A DNA stretch of 41,272 nucleotides from Bacteroidetes bacterium UBA1860 (GTDB taxonomy: Bacteria > Bacteroidota > Rhodothermia > Balneolales > Balneolaceae). The notes below the pieces were generated by a model, which did not search any database, was not told where the DNA came from, and saw only the letters and a program-made list of their open reading frames with translations. The stretch lies in assembly GCA_002338335.1 (NCBI GenBank), contig DDIC01000039.1:1-41272 (forward strand), read 5' to 3'. Both the position numbers and the translations under genes were made by a program. This document shows positions 1-7,853 of this stretch, piece after piece. Position 1 is the stretch's first letter, and the number at the start of each line of letters is the position of its first letter.

Positions 1-147
1 AAGGCCTTGAGAGGGAATAGATAGCCAAGACAGTAGCGTAAATACAAGATAGCTTTCAATAAGGAGTGAAAAGGAGGCCACTGTCCCTTGTGCATAAGGA
101 AGATGCCCGATACCCATCATGGTTGCTAAGGATTCTTTCCGCGTCAT
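1..147 (-). CDS. pgpA: Phosphatidylglycerophosphatase A, N-terminal part (cut by window edge)
   Basis: Only the first 49 codons are inside the window; the ATG is at 147 reading leftward. The visible protein begins MTRKESLATMM and continues GIGHLPYAQGTVAS, which fits the glycine-rich start of PgpA (usually G.G..P.APGT.GS), followed by a hydrophobic stretch. PgpA removes the phosphate from phosphatidylglycerophosphate at the inner membrane, giving phosphatidylglycerol. The identification rests on this short motif and on position: it lies 43 bp downstream of pgsA on the same strand, and PgsA makes the PgpA substrate. The gene is incomplete because the window ends, with no sign of damage. Confidence 0.72.
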   Translation of the reverse strand, partial: MTRKESLATMMGIGHLPYAQGTVASFSLLIESYLVFTLLSWLSIPSQGL

Positions 148-190
148 GACAGATTACTCATGATAGATTACCCTGTGTCGTGACCATAGG

Positions 191-832
191 TTAAGCTAAC
201 GTGTGTGTTTGATCCATGCGTCTTGAGGATCGTAGCGTATCGATTCCACTCCAAACAGTGATCACAGCGATTGCAATATACAGCCAAAACATCGCCCAAG
301 TACTCAAGATGGGCCCAGAAATTACATATGCTGGATACGGCAGTAGATCTAGAAGATGCAATCCTAAAGCAAGGTGAATAAAGATCATTTGAGCCGTGGT
401 TTTGGCTTTTCCGCTAAATCGAACGGGGAAAGCTAGCACAGTCGAAGCCGGTTCTATTTTGATGGCCTTGAGCCGACTCCAAGCTCGGATGCCTTCCATG
501 AGCACTTCGCGTGAAGCAATAATCCCAAACAACCACCAAGGGTATAGATGTGAATCTAGGCTTGGAAGAATCGCAAACACACATAGAACCAATATTTTGT
601 CGGCCCATGGATCTAAAATGGCCCCAAGTTTTGATTCCGCATTCAGGGCTCTTGCTATGGCTCCGTCCAAAAAATCCGTGATAGAGGCTATGAGTAAGCT
701 AATAAATGCTGTCAATGCAATCGAAGAGGATGTAATGTCTCCAGTGTAAAAAAGCCAGACAATCCACGGACCTGCGAACCCTCGAAGGATGGTCAAAAAA
801 TTGGGTATGTAGGTCACAAGAGATCTGAACAT
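191..832 (-). CDS. pgsA: CDP-diacylglycerol-glycerol-3-phosphate 3-phosphatidyltransferase
   Basis: This is an integral membrane enzyme of the CDP-alcohol phosphatidyltransferase family. It joins CDP-diacylglycerol to glycerol 3-phosphate, giving phosphatidylglycerophosphate, the committed step to phosphatidylglycerol and cardiolipin. The family signature DG..AR........G...D...D is present as DGAIARALNAESKLGAILD followed by PWAD. Several hydrophobic segments surround it and the length of 213 residues is typical. I chose the ATG at 832 (MFRSLVTYIPNFLT), where the usual PNxLT start motif follows closely. The frame stays open to a TTG at 868, which would add 12 residues and leave only 23 bp to the divergent cinA. 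pgpA follows on the same strand, so the two probably form an operon for consecutive steps. PssA or another CDP-alcohol enzyme is possible but less likely beside pgpA. Confidence 0.9.
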   Translation of the reverse strand: MFRSLVTYIPNFLTILRGFAGPWIVWLFYTGDITSSSIALTAFISLLIASITDFLDGAIARALNAESKLGAILDPWADKILVLCVFAILPSLDSHLYPWWLFGIIASREVLMEGIRAWSRLKAIKIEPASTVLAFPVRFSGKAKTTAQMIFIHLALGLHLLDLLPYPAYVISGPILSTWAMFWLYIAIAVITVWSGIDTLRSSRRMDQTHTLA

Positions 833-891
833 TGGCGATCGAATGGATTTGAGAGTAAATTGCACCAACTTTCAACAAGTCTCAACCGTTA

Positions 892-2088
892 ATGCGAATA
901 CTGGTTCTCTCTATTGGTGACGAACTCCTTCTGGGTGACACGATAAATACGAATGCAGCGGCATTTGGCCGTCTCTTGGTAGAGGAAGGTTTGCGGTTAT
1001 CACAAGAACAGATGATTAGCGATGATGCATCGATGATCTATCAGGCGCTTTCAGATGCATGGGGACAATGGGACGTGGTGGTCACTACGGGTGGATTGGG
1101 ACCCACTCATGATGATCGAACTTTGGATGTATTGAGTCGCTTTTGTAAAGATTATAGCCTCGCAATGAAGGAATACGACAATGCATTTGGTGTTGAAAAG
1201 GGAGTTTTGGTACAAGGGGAGAAAACCTGGTTGATGGCCTTGCCAGGGGTGCCTTATGAAGCTGAGGGGATGTTTAAGACAATTGTCCTACCCAAAATCC
1301 TCGCCTCAGCTCAGCAAGAGCTCACATTTCCCCCGAGATATATTATGACGGCAGGGGAAAGAGAAAAAGATCTCGCCAATGAGTTTATCGGAGATTGGTC
1401 GCACTTTGAACAAAAGGGGTGCACGCTGGCCTATTTACCGGGGGCAGCAAATGTGAAACTCAGATTAGGGGTGGATTCAACACCAGGGATCACCAAAAAA
1501 GAGGCGATGGGCCTGCTAGATGAGTTTGAAGTGTTTGTGAGGGGGCGTGTTGCTTTTTGCACTTATGGATCGAAGACGACAGACACATTATCCAATATTG
1601 TATTGGAGTTGTGTCGAAGCAGAGGGTGGCGTTTAGGTGCAGTTGAGAGTTGTACAGGCGGGATGATAGGGGCTTCATTAACAGATCCAGCTGGAGCTTC
1701 AGATGTGTTTATGGGCTCATTGGTTACGTACTCAAATGAGGCGAAAATCTTGCAATTAGGGGTCAAAACGGAGACTCTAACACAATTTGGAGCAGTTAGT
1801 AAGCAAACAGTGATAGAAATGGCAATGGGTGTTCGAAAAGCACTAGGCGTTGAGGTTGGATGTTCTGTTTCAGGGGTTGCCGGGCCAAGCGGTGGCTCAA
1901 ATGAAAAGCCTGTGGGAACCATTTGGTTTGGTCTAAGTACGCCAGCAGAGACGTTTGCGTGGACAACCCAGGTGGGGCACACGCGTGAATTGAACCGTTC
2001 GAGGTCTGTGATTTTAACTTTGGAGGCGCTGCGACGCACTCTTGTGGGTGAATCCAGGCTGCCGCGAGGTGTCCTAAAACAGTTATGA
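892..2088 (+). CDS. cinA: CinA family protein: MoCF-type domain plus NMN amidohydrolase domain
   Basis: At 398 residues this is a normal-length CinA. The N-terminal half is the molybdopterin-binding-like (COG1058) domain, with SIGDELLLGDTINTNA at residues 7-22 and VVTTGGLGPTHDD near residue 65. The C-terminal half is the PncC-type domain, with AVESCTGGMIGASLTDPAGAS, a VTYSNEAK segment and VSGVAGPSGGS. In characterised members the C-terminal domain deamidates nicotinamide mononucleotide to nicotinate mononucleotide (pyridine nucleotide salvage) and the N-terminal domain hydrolyses ADP-ribose; in some bacteria the gene is competence- or damage-induced. It diverges from pgsA, and its TGA overlaps the ATG of the next gene by 4 bp (ATGA), suggesting translational coupling with an unrelated-looking outer-membrane protein. 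Confidence 0.93.
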   Translation: MRILVLSIGDELLLGDTINTNAAAFGRLLVEEGLRLSQEQMISDDASMIYQALSDAWGQWDVVVTTGGLGPTHDDRTLDVLSRFCKDYSLAMKEYDNAFGVEKGVLVQGEKTWLMALPGVPYEAEGMFKTIVLPKILASAQQELTFPPRYIMTAGEREKDLANEFIGDWSHFEQKGCTLAYLPGAANVKLRLGVDSTPGITKKEAMGLLDEFEVFVRGRVAFCTYGSKTTDTLSNIVLELCRSRGWRLGAVESCTGGMIGASLTDPAGASDVFMGSLVTYSNEAKILQLGVKTETLTQFGAVSKQTVIEMAMGVRKALGVEVGCSVSGVAGPSGGSNEKPVGTIWFGLSTPAETFAWTTQVGHTRELNRSRSVILTLEALRRTLVGESRLPRGVLKQL

Positions 2089-3995
2089 TGAGATCACTTG
2101 TCCATTTGAGGAATGTGTGCGGGTTGCTTTTGATGGCTTCTTTTTGGTCGAGTTGTTTGCAAGCACAATCGGTCCTACTCACAGATTCAACATCGAACTG
2201 GATTCCTGCTTTCTCCTTGCAAGAGGCTAATGTGCATCTGCCCGCTACTGGAGTTACCCATGGAGCCATGCTTCGTAATGCACCCATGGCTTTGGAGCGC
2301 CCCAACGACGAGATTCAGACACCCATCCTTCGTACAGACGGTGCGTTATGGCGTAATCCATGGATAGGAAGTGTACCATTAAACCTGATTCCAGCTAGTG
2401 ATGTGGGAGTGCTTACAACCTATGGGCAGCGGTTAAGTTTGTCATCGGTTCGACGTCAATCGCCCAAACCTGTCATAGAATTAGATTTCTTTGAGAGAGG
2501 GCAAGAAGATCGGACACTGAATCTACTCTATGGACAAAATGTTTCTGAGTCCACACACCTTGAAATCGCCTATTCAACCATCGATGAACAAGGGGATTAT
2601 GATGGATTTCAAGGGGAATACTCGACGCTTCGAAGCGCATTTCGATGGGAGATTGACTCGACACAATCTCTATTTTTGCGATACTCGACTTATTCTAGTA
2701 AACAAACGGAAGCACAAACTGTACAAGGATATACACCTAATAGATTCTCCTACAATCCTCTTATTGAATCTCCACTCTATCCGTTTGTGCGAGTAGAGCC
2801 GTTGACGCGAAGGCTCTCGCTGACTTGGGCTCGAAATCCATCCCAATTTCTGTCAACGAGCCTTGGGTTATTGCGTGATATCCATGAGGGGGAGATATCA
2901 GGGATCTCCACAGTTTCTGGAGGGCGCAGCCTTGATTGGATGAATCGACGCACTCAGTTGTATTCTCAAATGATCAAACAGGGTTCCAGAGGCTCAGTGT
3001 CTGGTTCACTTTGGCTTGAGCACGAATCCAACGAGTCCAACACCATCTCTTTCCCTGAAAAAAACTCGTGGTTTACTGGATTGGAAACCGAAGGGTCTAG
3101 ACGTTGGACGAAGAGGTTTCGATCAAGTTTTCGTGCCCAGTGGATGCACTCATCTGCCAATGATGCCGGTACAGGGGAAATCCGCATGGATCACTCATGG
3201 CAGTCCAATGGGAATGGGTTTACCCTCGGGATAGGACAACGTTCACATGAGCCCTCATTACTCATGAAGCAGGGTGAACTCTCTGTGGTAGCCAATGCTC
3301 CTGATTGGTCACATCAACAAATGGCTCCCAATGCATTCTTGAAACCCAAAACGGTCACATTTATCGAACTAACTCCCACGTGGGCGATTGGGTCGTTTAG
3401 CCTTGAAGGAACCATGGCTTGGTTGCGCACCAAGGATGAATGGCTTCGCACCTCTCAAGGTTCGTGGAGTAATGGCCCTGATTATCGTTCAATTCAGGGG
3501 TCTGCGATGGCCTCTGTGAAGACTCGTGATGTAACACTTCGTCTTGGAGGCTATGCGATGGATGGGTTTGTCCAACAAACTGGTACTATGGATGCAAATT
3601 TGTTGGAGGCAAATTGTATGGACTGCATGTCAAAACCCTCCTCAAGAGACCTGAGAGTGTATGGGTGGGGGCAGGTGGAGCTAGAGCGCCCCTTTTTTGA
3701 TCAAGCCACCTATGTGAAAGCGGGTCTTACCTTGCGAGCCTCACCGGTACAGCAAGCGGGGTGGATATGGTCACCCTGGTTACAACAATGGATTCGGGCT
3801 GGAAATGACCTAGAATTACCTTCAACAGCCACGGTCGATGCGTATCTCTCAGCGCGACTTCGATGGATGATGATTTACATGAGAATGGATCAAGCCTCTG
3901 ATCAGCTCTGGCAGGCAGGCACGATGGATTCTTATGGGCTTCCGAAGTCGGGCAGAAGGTTTATCTTTGGTATTCGGGTGCTATTCAAAAATTAA
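2085..3995 (+). CDS. Putative outer-membrane beta-barrel protein, TonB-receptor-like
   Basis: The protein has 636 residues and no family I can name with certainty. It starts with a signal peptide (MMRSLVHLRN, hydrophobic GLLLMASFWSS, likely cleavage after LQA before QS). Residues about 90-110 contain WIGSVPLNLIPASD, which resembles the end of a TonB-receptor plug domain. The rest is an alternating polar/aromatic pattern typical of transmembrane beta strands, and the C-terminus FIFGIRVLFKN ends in the aromatic-rich style of outer-membrane barrels. No TonB box, full plug or ligand-binding motif is evident. A CMDC pair lies near residue 510. The start overlaps the cinA stop by 4 bp, and ftsX follows after 45 bp. 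The likely location is the outer membrane; transport or structural role is open. Confidence 0.7.
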   Translation: MMRSLVHLRNVCGLLLMASFWSSCLQAQSVLLTDSTSNWIPAFSLQEANVHLPATGVTHGAMLRNAPMALERPNDEIQTPILRTDGALWRNPWIGSVPLNLIPASDVGVLTTYGQRLSLSSVRRQSPKPVIELDFFERGQEDRTLNLLYGQNVSESTHLEIAYSTIDEQGDYDGFQGEYSTLRSAFRWEIDSTQSLFLRYSTYSSKQTEAQTVQGYTPNRFSYNPLIESPLYPFVRVEPLTRRLSLTWARNPSQFLSTSLGLLRDIHEGEISGISTVSGGRSLDWMNRRTQLYSQMIKQGSRGSVSGSLWLEHESNESNTISFPEKNSWFTGLETEGSRRWTKRFRSSFRAQWMHSSANDAGTGEIRMDHSWQSNGNGFTLGIGQRSHEPSLLMKQGELSVVANAPDWSHQQMAPNAFLKPKTVTFIELTPTWAIGSFSLEGTMAWLRTKDEWLRTSQGSWSNGPDYRSIQGSAMASVKTRDVTLRLGGYAMDGFVQQTGTMDANLLEANCMDCMSKPSSRDLRVYGWGQVELERPFFDQATYVKAGLTLRASPVQQAGWIWSPWLQQWIRAGNDLELPSTATVDAYLSARLRWMMIYMRMDQASDQLWQAGTMDSYGLPKSGRRFIFGIRVLFKN

Positions 3996-4000
3996 TTCCC

Positions 4001-4018
4001 TGTCTACTGTGGACAGTC
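4001..4018. promoter_or_regulatory. Small nested dyads between barrel gene and ftsX
   Basis: In the 45-bp gap before ftsX lie two overlapping inverted repeats: CTGTC/GACAG (arms 4001-4005 and 4013-4017) and the tighter ACTGT-GG-ACAGT (4007-4018). They could be an operator or a weak RNA hairpin. The arms are only 5 bp and there is no U-run, so a terminator is unlikely. Functional meaning is inference. Confidence 0.22.
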
Positions 4019-4040
4019 TCTTACACACACTGCGTTTCCA

Positions 4041-4919
4041 ATGAGCATTGGCTACTCCATCAAAGAAGGGTTTGCAGGATTTGGTCGCACAAAACTTGCG
4101 AGTGCAACCTCAACCTTTTCACTCTTTATTGCCGTATTACTCGCGGGATTTTTGACTCGTGGAGGATATGCACTGTATACCCTTGCCGTCGATTTAACCG
4201 ATGAAGTACAAATGGAAATATTTTTAGCCCCTATTTCTGAGGAGCGAACCCAAGATTTTGGAGACTATTTGGATGAACAGCCATGGGTTGAATCGATCGA
4301 GTTTACCTCCAAAGAGGCTGCTTCGGCTCGTTTTGAACAAGAGTTTGGAGAAGGATTTAGCTCGGAGGCACTTGCAGATCTCGATTTCCTACCGGCATCA
4401 TTTACGTTAATTCTAACGCCTGATATCCCCATCGACGAGGTGCAACAGCAAGTAGAGCGCTTGCAGGAGTTTCAAGAAGTCGATGATATCGCGTTTAATG
4501 CCGCATTATACCAACAGCTTCGCTCACGAGTAGATCAATCGTTGTGGGTTGGGTTATCTGTGGCATCTGTAATCTTGATTGCCTCTATTTGGTTGGTGTT
4601 TAATACCATTCGCCTCACGATTTATGCCAAGCGCGATACGATTAAAGCGATGAAACTTGTGGGCGCGACCAATGCATTTATTCGACGCCCGTTTGTGATT
4701 GAAGGGGTATTGCAAGGTTGGATAGGGAGCATCGTAGCCTTTGGGGTTTTAGATGCTTTATTTCGCTGGGGTGTGCCACTTGCAATTCCTCAAATGGGGG
4801 TCTTGGCATGGCCTCTAGGGGCATGGTATTACCTTGCCGCTGGGATGTTATTACTCGGCACGCTCATTGGTCTGCTCGGAAGCACCATGGCCTCTCACCG
4901 ATTTATTCGTCTCGCCTGA
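4041..4919 (+). CDS. ftsX: Cell division protein FtsX
   Basis: This is a 292-residue FtsX: one membrane helix near residues 22-45, a periplasmic domain of about 120 residues, then three helices in the C-terminal FtsX/permease domain. Diagnostic C-terminal sequence is AKRDTIKAMKLVGATNAFIR followed by RPFVIEGVLQGWIGS. FtsX pairs with the ATPase FtsE and relays ATP hydrolysis to peptidoglycan hydrolases at the septum. No ftsE is in this window, so it must lie elsewhere if the pair is complete. The periplasmic part is strongly acidic. The 3' end overlaps the convergent fur-family gene by 17 bp. MSIGYSIKEG at 4041 is a natural family start. Confidence 0.9.
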   Translation: MSIGYSIKEGFAGFGRTKLASATSTFSLFIAVLLAGFLTRGGYALYTLAVDLTDEVQMEIFLAPISEERTQDFGDYLDEQPWVESIEFTSKEAASARFEQEFGEGFSSEALADLDFLPASFTLILTPDIPIDEVQQQVERLQEFQEVDDIAFNAALYQQLRSRVDQSLWVGLSVASVILIASIWLVFNTIRLTIYAKRDTIKAMKLVGATNAFIRRPFVIEGVLQGWIGSIVAFGVLDALFRWGVPLAIPQMGVLAWPLGAWYYLAAGMLLLGTLIGLLGSTMASHRFIRLA

Positions 4920-5424
4920 GTTTTAACGAGGCCCCTTGTTCCTGTCGCTTTTTACAAGCTTTTTGGTCTTTGCAGCGCCCCTTGAGATGGAGGCTATGCT
5001 CACTAATGTCAAAATCGTGGAGTGACTCCAACATTCGTTGAATCTCAAAAATGCGTGGATCACAAAATTCAATCACTAAACCACACTCTTTACATATGAG
5101 ATGGTCATGTTGTTGATAAGCGTATGCTCGTTCGTAATGAGCCTGATTTTGGCCAAATTGATGTTTTTGGACCAACCCACAATCCATTAATAGGTCGAGG
5201 GTGTTGTACACAGTAGCTCTCGATAATCGTGTTCCAGATTCTTTAATCCTGAAATAGAGATCATCCGCATCGAAATGGCCACTGTCTGAGCGATAAATCT
5301 CATCAAGAATCAAAAATCGTTCAGGAGTTTGTCGCTGATTTTTTTCCCTCAAGTAGGACTTAAAAATCTCTTTTACCAGAGGAAGTGAATCATGGTATAA
5401 TTCCGTGGAAGATGCAGAGGACAT
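4903..5424 (-). CDS. Fur-family metal-responsive transcriptional repressor
   Basis: At 173 residues this is somewhat longer than E. coli Fur (148). The N-terminal winged helix includes RQTPERFLILDEIY and SRATVYNTLDLLMDCGLVQK, the usual DNA-recognition region. The dimerisation domain carries QHDHLICKECG (H106, H108, C111, C114). A second cysteine pair lies at C151 and C157, spaced CX5C where E. coli Fur has CX4C. The four cysteines probably form the structural zinc site. Fur (iron), PerR (peroxide) and Zur (zinc) cannot be separated from sequence alone, so I give no symbol. The gene converges on ftsX with a 17-bp overlap and diverges from the acyl-CoA synthetase gene across a 100-bp gap. Confidence 0.9.
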   Translation of the reverse strand: MSSASSTELYHDSLPLVKEIFKSYLREKNQRQTPERFLILDEIYRSDSGHFDADDLYFRIKESGTRLSRATVYNTLDLLMDCGLVQKHQFGQNQAHYERAYAYQQHDHLICKECGLVIEFCDPRIFEIQRMLESLHDFDISEHSLHLKGRCKDQKACKKRQEQGASLKLRRDE

Positions 5425-5458
5425 GGAGGATCAGAATCTTGAATGAATGGACTATGAC

Positions 5459-5496
5459 TTGAATCGTACATGCATTATACTGAAAATGTTATTTTG
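5459..5496. promoter_or_regulatory. Possible overlapping divergent promoters for fur-family gene and fadD
   Basis: The 100-bp gap 5425-5524 has an AT-rich core. On the minus strand a perfect TATAAT occupies 5474-5479, about 50 bp upstream of the fur-family start. On the plus strand TATACT lies at 5476-5481 and TATTTTG, one base short of the Bacteroidota TAnnTTTG element, at 5490-5496. No well-spaced -35 box was found for either, so this is a weak call. I saw no convincing Fur box. Confidence 0.3.
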
Positions 5497-5524
5497 ATGC
5501 GTTGACCCAATTAAGTGATCAATT

Positions 5525-7405
5525 ATGCCTATTCAAGTCCCCTTTGAGACGTTAACGGAGCTTTATTTAAATCTTGCAAGCAAGTATAAAGGCTCAGATA
5601 AAGTCGCCTATGCGCGTAAGCCTTCACCTGGTACGGCCTACGAACCCATTGTGTGGGATGAAATTACAGTAGATGTGCAAAATCTTGCAGCCTACTTGGT
5701 TTCCAAAGGAATTAAGAAGGGGGATACCGTTGCGATCCTAAGTGAAAACCGAATAGAGTGGGTTGTAGTAGATCTTGCGCTTCAGCTGCTGGGTGTGATT
5801 AATGTGTCGCTCTATGCTACACTGCCGGCCAATCAAGTGGAGTATATCTTGAATGACTCTCAAGCGTCGCTGTTTTTTGTTTCGACGAATATTCAGCTTA
5901 AAAAAGCGGTCGAGGTATTTGAGGATTGCCCTACAGTGAAGGAAGTGATTGCATTTGATACGCCTAAAACCGCGGGTCTTTTGGACCACAAGTATGTCCG
6001 GCTACTAGATACTGTTCTTGCAGAAGGGTTAAAGCTCGAGCCCAAGCATGCCAAAGTGATTCATGAAGCGGCCCAGTCGGTGGTTCCAGAAGATGTGAGC
6101 ACATTAATTTATACCTCAGGCACCACAGGGAATCCAAAGGGTGCGATGCTGACCCATCGCAATATTGTGAGTAATGTGAAAGCTGCTCATGAGGTTGTTG
6201 GGATGGGGCCTGATGATCGCGTACTCTCATTTTTACCTCTGTGTCACTCCTTTGAGCGCACGGCAGGGTACTACACCATGATTGCTAGTGGGACCGAAAT
6301 CTATTTTGCCGAAAGTGTGGACACCGTAGCCAAGAACCTCACCGAAGCACGCCCCACCATATTGATAAGCGTGCCTAGGTTGTTCGAGCGCATTTTTAAT
6401 ACCATCAACAAAGGTGTACAAGAAGGCTCAGCGGTTAAGAAAGCTATCTTTAATTGGGCGATTGGAGTGGGTGAGAAATACGCCCAAGGGAAACGAGGCT
6501 TGGTGGCCACCCAAAAGAAGCTTGCTGATAAATTGGTGTTCAATAAGCTCAAAGAAAAAACAGGTGGCCGGATCAAGTTTTTTGTCTCGGGAGGTGCGGC
6601 ATTACCCCCTGATATTGGATCATTTTTTATGAGCACTGGTCTTCCCATTATGGAGGGATATGGCCTCACCGAAACATCGCCTGTAATGGCTGTGAATCAT
6701 TTTGATGGTCCTCGAATTGGGACGGTGGGTAAAGTGATTACAGGCGTAACTGTTGGGATTATGCGACTATCGGATCACGAAATCATCGCAACCGTCAGTG
6801 GGGAGGATTACCCTACATCCTTAACATCTGAAGCTGGTGAAATTCTTTGTAAGGGCCCCAATGTGATGAAGGGGTACTGGAAAAATGAGGAAGCGACCCG
6901 TGAGATGATAGATAAAGATGGATGGCTTCACACAGGGGATGTTGGGCGCTTTACAGATGGGTTGCTTCAGATTACCGACCGCATTAAGCATATGATTGTT
7001 AATGCGGGTGGCAAAAATATCTACCCTGGCCCGATTGAGGATATGTTCAAAACGAGTACTTGGATTGAACAAATTATGGTGGTAGGTGAGGGGCAACAGT
7101 TTATGGCGGCATTAATAGTGCCCGATGCGGATGCCGTGGAAGCGTTTGCTTCCCAAAATGACTTGTCAGGTCTTTCTCGAGAGGAGCTCTTAGTGCACCC
7201 AAGCTTGCGAAATGAATTTAGCAAGGTGGTTCGAGAGTTCTCCAAGGAGCTGGCTTCGCATGAGAAGATCCGAGACTTCGTGCTTCTACCTGAGGAGTTT
7301 GGTATAGAGTCAGGGGAAATGACCCCAACCATGAAGTTGAAGCGCCGTGTGATTGAGCAAAAATATGCCGATCAGATTGCTGCGCTGTTTCCTAAGGAGG
7401 CTTAA
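5525..7405 (+). CDS. fadD: Long-chain fatty acid-CoA ligase (AMP-forming)
   Basis: The 626-residue protein has every hallmark of the long-chain acyl-CoA synthetases of the ANL superfamily. These are the ATP/AMP P-loop LIYTSGTTGNPKG at residues 194-206, the adenine motif GYGLTETSP, the hinge region HTGDVGRFTDG, and DRIKHMIVNAGGKNIYPGPIE near the start of the C-terminal lid domain, with a conserved lysine in MKLKRR near the end. It activates free fatty acids to acyl-CoA through an acyl-AMP intermediate at the membrane face, for beta-oxidation or lipid synthesis. It stands alone between divergent fur-family and convergent membrane-protein genes. Substrate chain length cannot be read from sequence. 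ATG at 5525 is the only reasonable start. Confidence 0.93.
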   Translation: MPIQVPFETLTELYLNLASKYKGSDKVAYARKPSPGTAYEPIVWDEITVDVQNLAAYLVSKGIKKGDTVAILSENRIEWVVVDLALQLLGVINVSLYATLPANQVEYILNDSQASLFFVSTNIQLKKAVEVFEDCPTVKEVIAFDTPKTAGLLDHKYVRLLDTVLAEGLKLEPKHAKVIHEAAQSVVPEDVSTLIYTSGTTGNPKGAMLTHRNIVSNVKAAHEVVGMGPDDRVLSFLPLCHSFERTAGYYTMIASGTEIYFAESVDTVAKNLTEARPTILISVPRLFERIFNTINKGVQEGSAVKKAIFNWAIGVGEKYAQGKRGLVATQKKLADKLVFNKLKEKTGGRIKFFVSGGAALPPDIGSFFMSTGLPIMEGYGLTETSPVMAVNHFDGPRIGTVGKVITGVTVGIMRLSDHEIIATVSGEDYPTSLTSEAGEILCKGPNVMKGYWKNEEATREMIDKDGWLHTGDVGRFTDGLLQITDRIKHMIVNAGGKNIYPGPIEDMFKTSTWIEQIMVVGEGQQFMAALIVPDADAVEAFASQNDLSGLSREELLVHPSLRNEFSKVVREFSKELASHEKIRDFVLLPEEFGIESGEMTPTMKLKRRVIEQKYADQIAALFPKEA

Positions 7406-7431
7406 AGCTGTAGTCTTAGGCAGAGCCAGCG

Positions 7432-7824
7432 TTATGCGGCTGCGCGCTTTTTGCGTGCTTTGATGAAAGATTGTACCCCAGCAAAAAGGAGATAGGCACA
7501 CAAGACAAACATCACGACCTGAGCATACGTTGCCATTGGGCGGGCGAGTTCTTCACCACCAAAGGATCCTATGAACGCAGGAATACCTCGAAAGGAACCA
7601 AGTAGCCCTAGCAGTGTGACACCAAGTGCGGCGTGAATGGTATGTTTTTTGACACCGGTTTGATCCTTTTTTTCTGCCGACATAGCCACAAGAGCCAAAA
7701 TGAGCAACACAATCCCAAAAAAGGAGGGGATCAGGGCTGTGACACTGGCAAAATCAGAGATCACAAAACTTACAATACCAAGGGCAACAAGAACGATAGA
7801 AACAGAGAGAATAGATTTTGTCAT
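7432..7824 (-). CDS. Small four-helix membrane protein of unknown function
   Basis: The protein has 130 residues and I do not recognise the family. Four hydrophobic segments are visible: about residues 5-24, 28-48, 64-88 (containing a glycine-rich GVTLLGLLGSFRGIPAF) and 100-121. A short charged loop (SAEKKDQTGVKKH) sits in the middle and the tail is basic (KARKKRAAA). The positive tail and loop suggest both face the cytoplasm. The gene lies 29 bp downstream of the cysteine desulfurase on the same strand, so it is probably cotranscribed, and it converges on fadD (26 bp). No enzymatic residues are evident. Confidence 0.75.
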   Translation of the reverse strand: MTKSILSVSIVLVALGIVSFVISDFASVTALIPSFFGIVLLILALVAMSAEKKDQTGVKKHTIHAALGVTLLGLLGSFRGIPAFIGSFGGEELARPMATYAQVVMFVLCAYLLFAGVQSFIKARKKRAAA

Positions 7825-7853
7825 AGGAGTGTGTGTAATGCGTAAGAATGAAG

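Noticed and set aside
4001..4018. Dyad before ftsX as an intrinsic terminator
   Set aside because: Arms are five bases and no U-run follows.
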